A stretch of 45,832 nt of DNA from Ciborinia camelliae (lineage: Eukaryota; Ascomycota; Leotiomycetes; Helotiales; Sclerotiniaceae), in NCBI GenBank assembly GCA_025890175.1, contig JANPYM010000002.1, forward strand, positions 2,919,563 to 2,965,394, written 5' to 3'. Below the pieces are notes generated by a model. It ran no database searches, was not told the origin of the DNA, and saw only the letters and a program-made list of their open reading frames with translations. The first letter of the stretch is position 1, and every line of letters begins with the position of its first letter. The translations under genes and the position numbers were made by a program. Below, in pieces: positions 35,256-45,785 of the stretch.

Positions 35256-37485
35256 TTTGAATGATGTGAAGTGAATTGATTTGAATTGAAGTAGACGTAG
35301 ATAAGATGGAATATTATGAATTTGTTTTGAAAGTTGTACAATATAGAGAATGAATAGCCGTTAAGGGGTACTCTTCAACTATAAAATACTCACAGTCAAT
35401 GGACTAACGGACAATACGTCATAATGAATGATATTCCAAACACCAACCGCTTTGCCTTGCTATCAACACACCAAGTTTTGGAACTACCTCATTGCCACAG
35501 AACAAACGTCACTAGACATTCACTTAGCATGGAATGTATGTAAGGTACCCGCTCTTCTCGAGAAAAGTCGAAAACCCCCAGGAAAGAGAAACCGTGTTGA
35601 CTCTAAGAAACCGTAAAGTTAGAAAAGCATTGAATATTTCTCTCCACCTATCAATTCAAATACAAAACTGATTGGCTTTTCTCTACCCCTCTATCGTCGA
35701 TCAATCATAGGGGTGGGAAGCTTCTAGAACATTTGATTTTGTCGGAGACTGATATATTTTCTATTTCGGAATTCTTCATAATAAGTTTGTTGATATTGTT
35801 GCATTTTTGGTGTTCTTCAAATGTTGTATTACAAGTTACAATTGACAATTGTAATAAAACAAGCACCGCTGCACCAAGATTCAATGACAGTGCGGGGGCA
35901 ATATATCCTTCAATCCTACACCAGCTGCGATCAATGAGTTATATCGCAAGATGCGCAGCTTAAACTTACGAGTTTATTTTCCGGATGAGATGATCAAACA
36001 TATGAAAATATGTAAACTGCCGGATCCCTCGTTTGCATATGGTAAAGTTACCTACCTGCACGTCCTCATCACTTCATTTCCGGACAGAGAGCAAGCAACA
36101 CGGCCACCAAGGATTATGAGACTTCATCACAAGTCGGCGATATACAAGCAAGGGCGACAACCGCTATCTTTCGAAGCGATGTACTAGGAAGATCAATGCA
36201 TTACTAAATGCACTCACGACTATAAGGTTATATACTGGAGGCAACCTCGACCTCGGGATGTTTTGGATCCAAATCCCAAAGTGACGGACACTCAATTGCA
36301 TACTGGATGAACTTGATGAACAATATCACACGGATCGTTTATCCCAAAGATTGTTGCCATGAGAAGCACGGTAAGAAGCATTTGTTAGGGTTGGCCTTGT
36401 TTTACATGAGCAGCTCTATGTACTTTTGTTTTGTTTCTAACCCGCATACCAGTATATCGTTTCCTATGCAGAGTTCAGATAATGAAATGAATTGCCCAAA
36501 AGAAAAGTTTCTGTGGCACTCAATAACATCCGTACCCTAGTAGGTACAGTCAGTCATCAGTGATACTTAAGTACCTTCGTACCATGAATGTGAACAACCA
36601 GATACAAGAACGACGACATTACATTACTTCAATGTTGATGGTACAACCAATTGATTGGATCACACAGAAGCATTAACCCCCTCAGCAACTTATGAATTAA
36701 CCATTGCGCAAAACGATACCTCATACTATAGCGTAACCGCAATTTCATGGAGAGCTGCATCTATGATCTTTCTCATTTCCCAACGCCTTCACCTAAACCA
36801 AACGGGGTACGGATAGATACTGTGTTAGCCATGCATAATACATTCGGCTTTGAGAAGCATGAACCGAAAAAGCGGCATCTTACAGACTTAAATCACTTAA
36901 CAGAACAGAGCAAGCTTTTTTTATTACTATTGAAACCAATCATGATAAGGTAAAAGGCATTCGGACAGTTTTCTATTCTGGACTTCCCATGATTGAGTGT
37001 AGGTAGCATGGCTGCATAGAACGTGGCCACCACGAAGGAGAAGTTAAGAAAAACGTACAACTGGAGTACAAGTATCAGTACAGTATCTACTATCTACCGA
37101 GTAAGTACAATTGGATGAAAGCTCAAGGGTGGTACAGTAGGTGTTTATCCGATGAACTTCAGCGATTCATGTTTCTTTTTTCTACATGAACCAAGTTCAA
37201 CCAACCAACCATTGAACCTCTACATATCAACCAGGAACCAGTAAATATCATATCAGTACACTGCACAGTTACTACAGACGACAGTACCGTAAATCTTCTC
37301 CCGAATTCCTTCTATATGACAACTCAGAAAGTCCCAGCCTCCAAATACCGGTTATAGGAATAGGTACAGTAGGTACTTATGTATGTATTGTGCAAGCTTT
37401 CCCCCAAATAAATAATCAGACTTTGCTATGAGTTCCAAGATTGCATAGCAACGAGCACATTATATAAGTACAGGTACAGTACCTA

Positions 37486-37532
37486 CAGACAGATATACAG
37501 ATATACAGACAGATATACAGACAGACAGACGG
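37486..37532. repeat. CAGA / TACAGATA microsatellite
   Basis: Interspersed CAGACAGATA and TACAGATA units in tandem, within the long spacer upstream of the SH3 gene. Confidence 0.8.
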
Positions 37533-38054
37533 CTACCTACTAGGTAAACCTCACATCACAAAGTTACGGAGTGTACACCTCACCATCCCGACCTCCCCCC
37601 CATCAACCAACCTAGAGAGTCCTAGACCAACCCAAGTTTTCAATCCAAGTTCCAACCCAACCCAGAACAGAACAACTTCGTCGGAATCTCTTAACCAATG
37701 AAATCAATCTTTAATCCGTGGTAAATTGGTAAAGCAGACGAACTGAGAAGATCTATCTTGGAAGTTCTTAACCATTTTGCTTCACCTCATCTTTTAATCT
37801 TAAAATCGAGTCTACCTAGTACCCAGTACCTACTCGTAACTATACCTACCTAGGTACTGCGGTTGATAGCTACTCCCTGTCAACTACAAGGGGGTGAGCT
37901 GTGCTGTGCGCATTGGTGAATCTTATCTTTTGACCCTTATATGGTTTGAGCGCAGACTTTTTGGACCTTTGTCAGACAATATCCGGCCACCGCCCAAAAG
38001 TCAAAGGCCAAGAAGACCAAAATCTTCCCTTCATTTTATGTACCCGTGGACCTA

Positions 38055-38085
38055 TCTACCTACCTTCCTACCTACCTACCTACTG
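38055..38085. repeat. CTAC microsatellite
   Basis: Imperfect tandem of CTAC/CTTC tetramers (ACCTACCTTCCTACCTACC) in the same spacer. Confidence 0.8.
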
Positions 38086-38632
38086 CAGGTGCACTTGAGT
38101 TTCAGGGCATTTCCTCAAAGCCTTTTCCTCTAGGCCTTTTCCTTCCTTGGGTAAAGAAAGGTAAAGGTAAAGATTTCAAAATTAAATCTCCTTACCCATA
38201 CTAATACCTAGGTACCTCCAGCTATACCTATACCTATACCTTATACCTTTATACCTTTATACCTTTACCACGATCTGGACGTAAACATACAGCAACACGA
38301 AAAAAAAAGGAAAGAGGCGGTCACTACAATACCTAATAAAAGGAAAGAAGTGGCTGACCGGCTTTCAACCGTCTTTTGGTCCTTCTTCTTCCAAAGCACT
38401 CAAAGCACTCATCAATCCTTTTGAATCTTTCACTCATTTTTGTTCATAACTCACCTTCAATCGTTACAAAATAACTGAATCATTCGTTTGAATTTTCAAT
38501 CCGTTTTTGGAAGAACTTCTTTTTTCTTTTCTACAAAATTCTGTTAGGTCAATAACTACCTCATTGGATATTGGGTGGTATTTTTGTTTACGGAGCTGAG
38601 GTTATTGAGAGAGACGGTCTGGGAACACAGTG

Positions 38633-40790
38633 ATGGATATAATTGCAAAGAAGTCGGATGCTATGGATGGGCAAGGTCGATTACAAAAAGAAAATATGAG
38701 CGAGAATAACTTGGGAGAGAGTTCCGATTACCCCTTCACCACGATTTACCCTTCGATATCGAATAATGAGAAGCATTGTGGCAACAGCATGGCATATGAA
38801 CCATTGAAATCGTCTCATTCTCGAACGACGGCCAAGGTCGTATCGAAAGATAGGAAAAGAGCCAGAACAAGCAAACGAAAGCAGCGGTGGACTGAATCCT
38901 TTTCCAAGACAGCTTTATTATCAATTCTCGCAAGCGCACCTCTCGCAATGGCAGATTGTGTTTCTCTTTCAGGTTCTACACAATGTCCTGCGTTCACTTC
39001 GGCTTCGGTTGATACCAGCTTGACCGGACTTTTGTATGTTTTCCTTCACCCTTCCAACGAGTATTTTGTTGGTCAACACTAACTATAGAATTTAGTCCAT
39101 TTCTATCCTATGTTTCCGATCGCGCTACCTTCGATACTCAAATAAGCGCATATGTTCAGACAAGCTATGTGCAGTTAAAGTATGCATCTATATATTATTC
39201 TGTCATTGCCGATATTTGTCTAACGCGATCATGCAGGTACCAGCAACTTCTCGGGTGCGGAAATATAAATCTTACAAATACAACAAACCTTTACGCTCGA
39301 TACACAACCACAGCTATATGTAATTCTATAATACAAAACTCTAAAACATCTTGCAGTTTATCAACTACCCAAGCACCACCAGTTTGTGCAGATTCTTGCG
39401 TGAGTTCCCATCACGTTAGATGAACGGATTACTTGAAATTGACAGATTGAAACAGGCCCAATTTGCGGAGAGCGAATCGATAATAATTTCTGATAGTCAG
39501 CTATGTTCAAATCCGGGGAACAATGCTGTTTCTCAGATCCGTGCCGATTTCACAAATTGCGCGTTGCCATCAGATTCATTAACTGGGTCTTGTGTTGAAG
39601 GCTCCACCAATGAACCAGATAATTGTGGGTTTGGAAATAGCACTTTTGGATTATGTCAGTACTGTAGTACGAGTGGGCAAAACAGTACAGATACTTGCTG
39701 TTATAATTCAGGAGTAGAGACACGTTGCGCTGGTGTAGTATTACCTACCATTACAGGATTCATAGTTTTCTCCACAAGTACTGCTTCAAGTTCGGGAACA
39801 CCGACAAAGACCCCAACTTCAACTGTATCTTCCTCTGCGGCCGCCGGTTCTACATCAAACAAGGGATTATCTGGAGGCGCTATTGCTGGTATTGTCATTG
39901 GATCATTATTTGGTTTGGCTGCACTCATTGGTTTGATCTTTCTCATTGCGCTGTGCTTGCGTAGACGACGTGGAAGTCAACAAGGAAGTCTTCTCAATCA
40001 ACCGACCCCGGCCCGAAATAATGGAATGACATATAATCCCGCAAATTCTAATACTACGCCTGAAGGATACGAAATACTGCCCGGAGGACGTATTGCTCGA
40101 ATGTCAGCACTCGAAGGCCATTCTCATTCTGCACATTCTTCATCCCCACACAACAGAGATCCGGTTGTTAGTGGTGCGATACTGGGAGATGATGCCGGTT
40201 ATGCTACTGGACGAAGACTTGAGCACCAATCTTCATCCAGTGATTTCGGAGATAGCCCTAGATCAGGAATGCATGGTGGAATTCTACGACCACCTCCAAA
40301 CAGACGAACTGGATCTCTCTCTAGTGGATCAGTCCTTGGACTTGACGATCCTCAAACTCCAGGTAGTGTGTCATCACCACAAGCGATGGGCAGTAATCAA
40401 TCTGAGCAACTACCATTTTTCAAGGACTACTATTCCCAAGATGAGATCCATCCTGGCGACAAAGTTTCAACGTTATGGGCCTATCAACCACGTGCCGGAG
40501 ATGAATTTACTTTGGAACGTGGAGATATGCTCAAGGTTGTTGGTATTTGGGATGATGGATGGGCCACTGGAGTCATGATTAATGACCGCGCCGATGAATG
40601 GGACGAGAAGCGTAAGATGCAACGTGATAGTGGTGTGTCAAATACTTCTGGACGAAGAGATGAATCACCAAACGTTAGTGGCGAGATTAAAGCTTTCCCA
40701 TTGGTGTGTGTCTGTCTTCCAGATCACTGGAGAAGGACCATCGAGGGTGACGGTTCAACAGACTCTGGTGGTCCACCAGGTCTATCATGA
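38633..40790 (+). CDS. Single-pass membrane protein with cytoplasmic SH3 domain (Fus1-like architecture)
   Basis: Exons 38633-39033, 39096-39179, 39237-39399 and 39456-40790 give 660 aa. Residues 1-92 are polar, with a strongly basic stretch (RKRARTSKRKQR) just before a short hydrophobic segment at about 93-107 (ALLSILASAPLAMA). Then comes a Cys-rich, N-glycosylation-rich ectodomain (CGNINLTN, CNSIIQNSKTSC, CQYCSTSGQNSTDTCC). A Ser/Thr stalk leads to a clear transmembrane helix at about 355-382, closed by CLRRRRG. A long disordered cytoplasmic region follows, then an SH3 domain from about residue 550 (STLWAYQPRAGDEF, GDMLKVVGIWDDGWATG, KAFPLVCVCLP). The layout resembles yeast Fus1 and fungal relatives; I do not claim orthology. 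A GTG three bases upstream of 38633 is not used. Confidence 0.82.
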
Positions 40791-41483
40791 TGATGGCAAA
40801 TTTCATGCGTTTTCTTTACTATATAATTTCACGGCTTCACGACTATCTCATTTCATTCGACACAGGAGTTACGGATTATAAGATTCTCTTCACCCATCAA
40901 CCGACTTTACGTTCTAGATTTTACCTAAGGCATTACACCCATTTCTGGTCGTGAGCTTATGTGCTCATGGACAGCTTTAATTTTATAATGATAGCATCAT
41001 TCTTTGCTGCTTGATTATGGAAGAACGTTGTTAGATTATATTGATACTACCGAGTTACAATTTTTTTCTTATTAAATATACCCAAATTCATGTATACTGC
41101 TACTCGAATGCAACAACTTTGGAAGGATGGAGGCATTTTTTTATTATTTGCATGATAGTGGCCATTGAAGGAGATTCATTTCTTGGGGATGAAGCAGGTT
41201 TTCAAACAGGAGATGAAAAGGAGCAAGATAGGATGGTTTAGAGACAATGGTTCAGAGACAATCACAAAATAAATTTGGAACTTTGGAAGTTCAAGATGAT
41301 ACAATTCTTGTGAATTTCTCGGTGCATGTATTAGATCCTCAATTCAATTAATCATCCCCCGATAGTGGGAAAATCAACCAAATCATTATGATGCACAACT
41401 ACTTTCAAAAAAGTGAGTTCAGATGGGAACATATTTGATGGATTAGGTGATTTGGATGGATTGGTTTAGATGATTTGGATGGA
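40791..41483. other. Intergenic
   Basis: Downstream of the SH3 gene. It holds its 3' UTR and some degenerate GATTTGGATGGATT sequence that leads into the 9-mer array. No gene seen. Confidence 0.55.
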
Positions 41484-41663
41484 ATCAGTTAGATCAGTTA
41501 GATCAGTTAGATCAGTTAGATCAGTTAGATCAGTTAGATCAGTTAGATCAGTTAGATCAGTTAGATCAGTTAGATCAGTTAGATCAGTTAGATCAGTTAG
41601 ATCAGTTAGATCAGTTAGATCAGTTAGATCAGTTAGATCAGTTAGATCAGTTAGATCAGTTAG
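41484..41663. repeat. Perfect 9-bp minisatellite, 20 copies
   Basis: The unit ATCAGTTAG is repeated 20 times with no mismatch (180 bases). One + frame is open throughout and reads as Ser-Val-Arg repeats inside an 86-codon ORF (41470-41730), but there is no sign that this is a gene. The flanks are degenerate relatives (GATTTGGATGGA). Confidence 0.95.
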
Positions 41664-41732
41664 ATCATTTAAATTATCTGTTGAAGACTTGAGACGGTTA
41701 CTATCTATATACGACAGGGAGCGGGGCTAGCC

Positions 41733-41835
41733 ACAATGTACCTTAGGTTAGGGCACTCTAGCATAGCGTACCTACCTTAGGTTATCTCCGTAGAGCCTCG
41801 TAGAGAGCGCGTTCTACTCTATCTTAGGTAGTTAA
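41733..41835. repeat. Short direct repeats with TACCTTAGGTTA
   Basis: TACCTTAGGTTA occurs twice about 30 bases apart, with a related CTTAGGTAG further right and a GTAGAG-rich stretch between. It could be the eroded edge of a mobile element. No element was identified. Confidence 0.35.
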
Positions 41836-41969
41836 TCAATCCAATCTATTGCTCATCTTCTTAACATCATATAAAATTGAAAATATCACGTATTAACAAG
41901 CCTACCGCAAAAGAGAGGATATCGAAAAAGGTTATAAATAAGCTATTAATAATACTATAAAAACCTATT

Positions 41970-42935
41970 TATAATTAAGATTCGTAGATTTGTAGGTTTG
42001 TAGATTCGTAAATTTGTAGAATCGGAGGGAGAAGGTAAAATTATAGATTTATAGATTTGTAGATTCGTAGGTTTATAGGTTTGTAGGTTTGTAGGTTCGA
42101 AGGGAGGAAATAGGTTTAAAGGAAGAAGATAAATTCGAAAAAAGGAATTGTACAATTTTTAGATTTTTAGATTAATAGGTTTATAGATTCGTAGATTTAT
42201 AAGTTTGTAGGATCAAAAAAAGAAGATAGAATTGAAGGGAGAAGGTAAAATTGAAAAGAGAAGGTAGATTTAGAGGGAGAAAGTAAATTTGAAGGAAGAA
42301 GATAAGTTTAAAAAAAGAAATTGTATAATTTTTAAGTTTTTAGATTTGTAAATTTATAAGTTTGTAGATTTGTAGATTTATAAAATCGAAGAAAAAAGAT
42401 AGAATTAAAAAAAGAAAATAAATTTAAAAGAAAAAGGTAGGTTTGAAAAAAGGAATTGTATGATTTTTAGGTTTTTAAATTAGTAGGTTTGTAGATTCGT
42501 AGATTTATAGATTCGTAGATTTGTAGATTTATAAATTTGTAGAATTGGAGAAAGGAGGTAGGATCGGAGGGAGGAGGTAGGTTTAGAGGGAGGAGGTAGA
42601 TTCGAAGAAAGAAATCGTATGATTTTTAGGTTTTTAGATTTGTAGGATCGAAAAGAGAAAGTAGATTTGTAGATTTGTAGATTTGTAGATTTGTAGATTT
42701 GTAGATTTGTAGATTTGTAGATTTTTAGATTTGTAGATTTGTAGATTTGTAGATTTGTAGATTTGTAGATTTGTAGATTTGTAGATTTGTAGATTTGTAG
42801 ATTTGTAGATTTGTAGATTTGTAGATTTATAGATTCGTAGATTTATAAATTTATAGATTTATAAATTTGTAAATTTGTAAATTTATAGATTTGTAGATTT
42901 ATAAATTTATAGATTATAAGTTTATAGATTTATAA
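41970..42935. repeat. Composite C-depleted satellite block
   Basis: About 0.95 kb built from GTAGATTT-like 8-mers alternating with purine-rich GAAGGGAGAAGGTA-type stretches. A degenerate palindromic core recurs four times: AATTGTACAATT near 42146, then variants near 42319, 42454 and 42613, each followed by TTTTTAGGTTTTTAG-like sequence. The spacing between cores is irregular (about 173, 135 and 159 bases). Cytosine is nearly absent on the + strand while guanine is common. Confidence 0.85.
42661..42828. repeat. 8-bp tandem array GTAGATTT, 21 units
   Basis: Twenty-one contiguous 8-mers, one of them a variant with G changed to T at 42725. It lies at the right end of the composite block and fades into TTATAGATT-type units. 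Confidence 0.92.
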
Positions 42936-43383
42936 ATAAAATAAATATATAAACCTTATTATTATTATTTTTATTATTTAATTAAATTATTTAATTATAA
43001 AAATTTTAATAATTTTTTTAAAATTGTTTATTTTGAATTAAGCTTATCAATTTTTTAATTAAAATTTATTATTTTATATATATATATTATAAATTTAAAG
43101 AATTTCAAACTAAAAAACTAATAAAAAAATATATTTAATTAATTATTATTATATTATTTATTATATTATAATTTATAAATTATTATAATAATTTATTATA
43201 ATAATTTATAAATTATAATATTTTTTATTTTTGATTTAGTTTTTTATAATAAAAAATCTTTTATATTAAAAAATAAAAGTGAGATTCTTTATATAAAATT
43301 TTATATTAAAGTTTATCCACATAAAATTTATATTATTCCGTGTTATTAAATACAATTGAAAATAAATATTGTTTGTAAACTAT
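42936..43383. other. Almost pure A/T block
   Basis: Roughly 450 bases with very few G or C, rich in TTATAATAAT and TTATAAATTA-type palindromic runs. It fits an AT isochore or a heavily RIP-mutated remnant; no coding signal. Confidence 0.8.
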
Positions 43384-43743
43384 CTACTACCTACTAGGTA
43401 GGTAGTTGTGCATATCGTACTGAAAGGTCGGGAGTTTTATATTAAGTGGGAAAGGGATGGTTTCATTCATAACTAGCTAAACTAAATTATTTATACTACT
43501 AGAATGAGGGAATGATTATGTAACTGATGACACATCATACCTGTCTCCACAGTACGGAGTAAGTATCCAATGGATCCATGCCCCGCCACTAGCGTCCTTC
43601 ACCCACCCCCCAAAGATTCTGCCAAGGCGGTCAACCGTCAAATTCGATAATCTCGAGTTTGAGAGTTCCCGATCACGCAGGAGAATTGGATTTCACTCGC
43701 CGAAGAATTGAAGAAGATTTGGAACCACATACACGAGATCAAC
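43384..43743. other. BCP1 upstream region
   Basis: Normal base composition returns near 43384 with a CTACCTACTAGGTAGGTAG palindrome at the boundary (43385-43403). The rest probably holds the BCP1 promoter and leader. Confidence 0.5.
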
Positions 43744-44839
43744 ATGGTTAAGAAAAGAGTTCGCGATCCGGAAGATCTTCCTGATGCGCCGGCGTTTAGT
43801 GCGGGGGAAGATGATGATAGTGGGAGTGATGTAAGTTTTGGCTTTCTTTTGGGTTGTTGATGAGGGTGGATGGGAAGAGTGCTTGGAATTGGGATTGGGA
43901 TTGGGATTGGGATTGGGATTGGTTTTTACTTCATGCTATCCGTCTCTTCCTTTTCAACTCTCAATCAGATTTCCATGAAGCAAATCTACGTATGTATGTG
44001 TATACTAATAGAATCCCAATAATCAGGGCGAGGATATCCTCAACGTCGACTTTGAATGGTTCAACTTCCGCGAAATCGATTTCCATGGCGTCAAGAGTCT
44101 GATTCGACAATTGTTCGATGTGGATAGTCAATTGTTGGATTTGAGTGGGTTGGCGGATGAAGTGGTGAAGCAGGGGACGATTGGGAGTACGGTGAAGGTT
44201 GATGGGGAGGGCACTGATGCGTATGCTTTTATGACGGTGGTGAATTTACATCAGGGGAATGGAGAGGGGCAGAATAGGGATGTGGGAGAGGCTGTCAAGG
44301 GACTCCGGGGATATTTGGCAAGCCAGGCAAAGGATGGTGGAAAGATCCATCAGGTTGTTAATGGAGGGGGAAAATTGGGAGGGGATGTAGGTGTGGTGTT
44401 GGCCGAACGGTTGATTAATGTTCCATCGGAGGTTGCGCCGCCAATGTATGGGATGTTGGTTGATGAACTCGAGGCCGCGGTGGAAGATAAGGAACCATAT
44501 GATTTCGCATATTATCTGGTTGTATCGAGAGGATATCGAGAAGTGGAATCGAGGTTGGATAGGGAGGAACAGGGTCCTAAGAGTAAGAAGAGTAAAGGCA
44601 AGGGGAAGGCAACTGGAGAAGTGTTTTATTTCCATCCTGAGGATGAGGTGCTTAAGAGATTTAGTTGTGCGTATGAGGAGTTTGAGTATAGGAAGGATGA
44701 GGGAGAGGGAATGGCGGATAGTAAGAGGGCCTTCCAGGAGATGGGGATTAGACCGGTTGGAGAGTTGATTTTGATTGAGAAAGCTAAGTGGATGGAATGT
44801 GTTAAAGCGTTGGGAGAGTATTTGGGTGCGCCGAGTTGA
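43744..44839 (+). CDS. BCP1: Bcp1/BCCIP family protein
   Basis: A conserved nuclear protein. In yeast, Bcp1 is a chaperone for the ribosomal protein Rpl23 and takes part in nuclear export of Mss4; in animals it is BCCIP. Exons 43744-43830 and 44027-44839 give 299 aa, the usual size. The first exon reads MVKKRVRDPEDLPDAPAF and then an acidic stretch ending in DDDSGSD; the second resumes GEDILNVDFEWFNFREIDFH and continues SLIRQLFDVDSQLLDLSGLA, diagnostic for the family. Later FYFHPEDEVLKRFSCAYEEF is also typical. The intron carries a GGGATT tandem. The 5' neighbour is the AT block, the 3' neighbour converges. Confidence 0.92.
43885..43922 (+). repeat. GGGATT hexamer array in the BCP1 intron
   Basis: Five GGGATT hexamers in tandem on the sense strand of the BCP1 intron. 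Repeated GGG tracts with 3-base loops could form a G-quadruplex in the transcript; that is inference. Confidence 0.85.
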
Positions 44840-45036
44840 GTTGTGTGAAAGGAAATTAAAGAAATGAAAGTCAATACTAATATCATGCATGACTTCGGGA
44901 TCTTTTTAGCTATTCCTTTTTATTTCCTCTATCCTCTTTTCTTTTGATTTTTATATTCATTTGGGTATACATTTTGGTTTTTTTTCTATCCCCCTTCTTC
45001 TATACATTTTCTATACAGTTTTTCTCTAGTCTAACC

Positions 45037-45785
45037 TTACTCCTTCTTGTCCAACCTTTGCATCAAGTATTCCACCTCTACCACCTTCGTCAATGGAATT
45101 ACAAAATCCCTATACAATCCCTCGACAGCCTCTACATTAATCTTTCCCTGTGGTTGTTCCCCATTTCCATTATTCAAACTTGGATCCGTTCCATAAGTTC
45201 TAGCCTTCAATCTCAATCGTTCCAATACCTGCAACTCCACCTTCTCATTCGTAATGGCACGCCCCAGTCCCTCTCGATCACCTTCTTGTATCATCTTCGT
45301 GAAAGCTTCTTCTTCAGCCTGGAACTTGGACTCCGCGACGAATTTTCCAAAATGGATGCGGCGGGATAATGCTTGTAGACAGTTGATATCGCACGTTGCA
45401 GCCGAACCATAATTCTCTTCCTTCTCCCCGCGATCCGAACGACCGGTTTGGAGACAGGCGTTGGGTAGGAAGGTTTTGATGTAGTGCTCTTTGATCTCGG
45501 CATTCACGTTGACATCGTTGGGGTGCAGGATGGCGGGGTAGTGCAGGGGTTGCAGAATGGGCGATTTGAGGGCGTCGGGGAAGAAGGGATATTCGTCGGG
45601 GGATTGGAAACGGCGGATTTGGGAATCCAGCGTCTCGCGCGAGTGGAGGAGCCAGTCGAGGAAGGAGAGGGGTGGCCCGCTGGAGATGGGGGGGGAGTGG
45701 GAGGGCTGAGGGAATGTAGATTGTGGGGTTGAGGGGGAATTGCACTCGCTCGATTAGGTGGAAGGTTATGGTGTCTTCGAGACGG
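45037..45785 (-). CDS. ARO7: Chorismate mutase, 5'-truncated, frame broken at a C8 run
   Basis: An AroQ-type fungal chorismate mutase, which converts chorismate to prephenate for Phe and Tyr synthesis. The exon starts after a splice acceptor at 45786; earlier exons lie outside the window. It reads [17 protein letters not shown] and [14 protein letters not shown], then in another frame [74 protein letters not shown] and [17 protein letters not shown]. These cover the catalytic and allosteric parts of the family. The frame changes at the C8 run (45688-45695 on the + strand as G8); seven C would be in frame. No GT-AG intron explains it without deleting conserved residues. A homopolymer miscall is likeliest. 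Confidence 0.85.

Larger units (their letters stand above)
35256..38632. other. 3.4-kb spacer rich in GTAC/CTAC motifs
   Basis: No credible gene. From about 37.0 kb to 38.3 kb the sequence is dense in GGTACAGTAGGT, ACCTAGGTA and CTACCTAC-type motifs. Also present are a CAGA/TACAGATA run at 37488-37530, a CTAC run at about 38055-38083, and ACCTATACCTT runs at 38220-38270. The right end probably holds the promoter and leader of the SH3 membrane protein gene. Confidence 0.6.

Noticed and set aside
35951..36540. Two 77-78-aa ORFs in the long spacer
   Set aside because: No domain, no splice structure and no partner frames; chance ORFs are expected at this length.
41470..41730. 86-aa Ser-Val-Arg repeat protein
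   Set aside because: The open frame follows simply from a perfect 9-mer whose length is divisible by 3. Nothing supports translation.
41970..43383. RIP-mutated transposon as the sole explanation of the AT-rich block
   Set aside because: C is lost but G is kept in the satellite part, which RIP does not produce. It may still apply to the AT-only part after 42935.
43854..44102. 82-aa ORF with a Trp-Asp repeat
   Set aside because: It lies in the BCP1 intron and its repeat is the GGGATT array read in frame.
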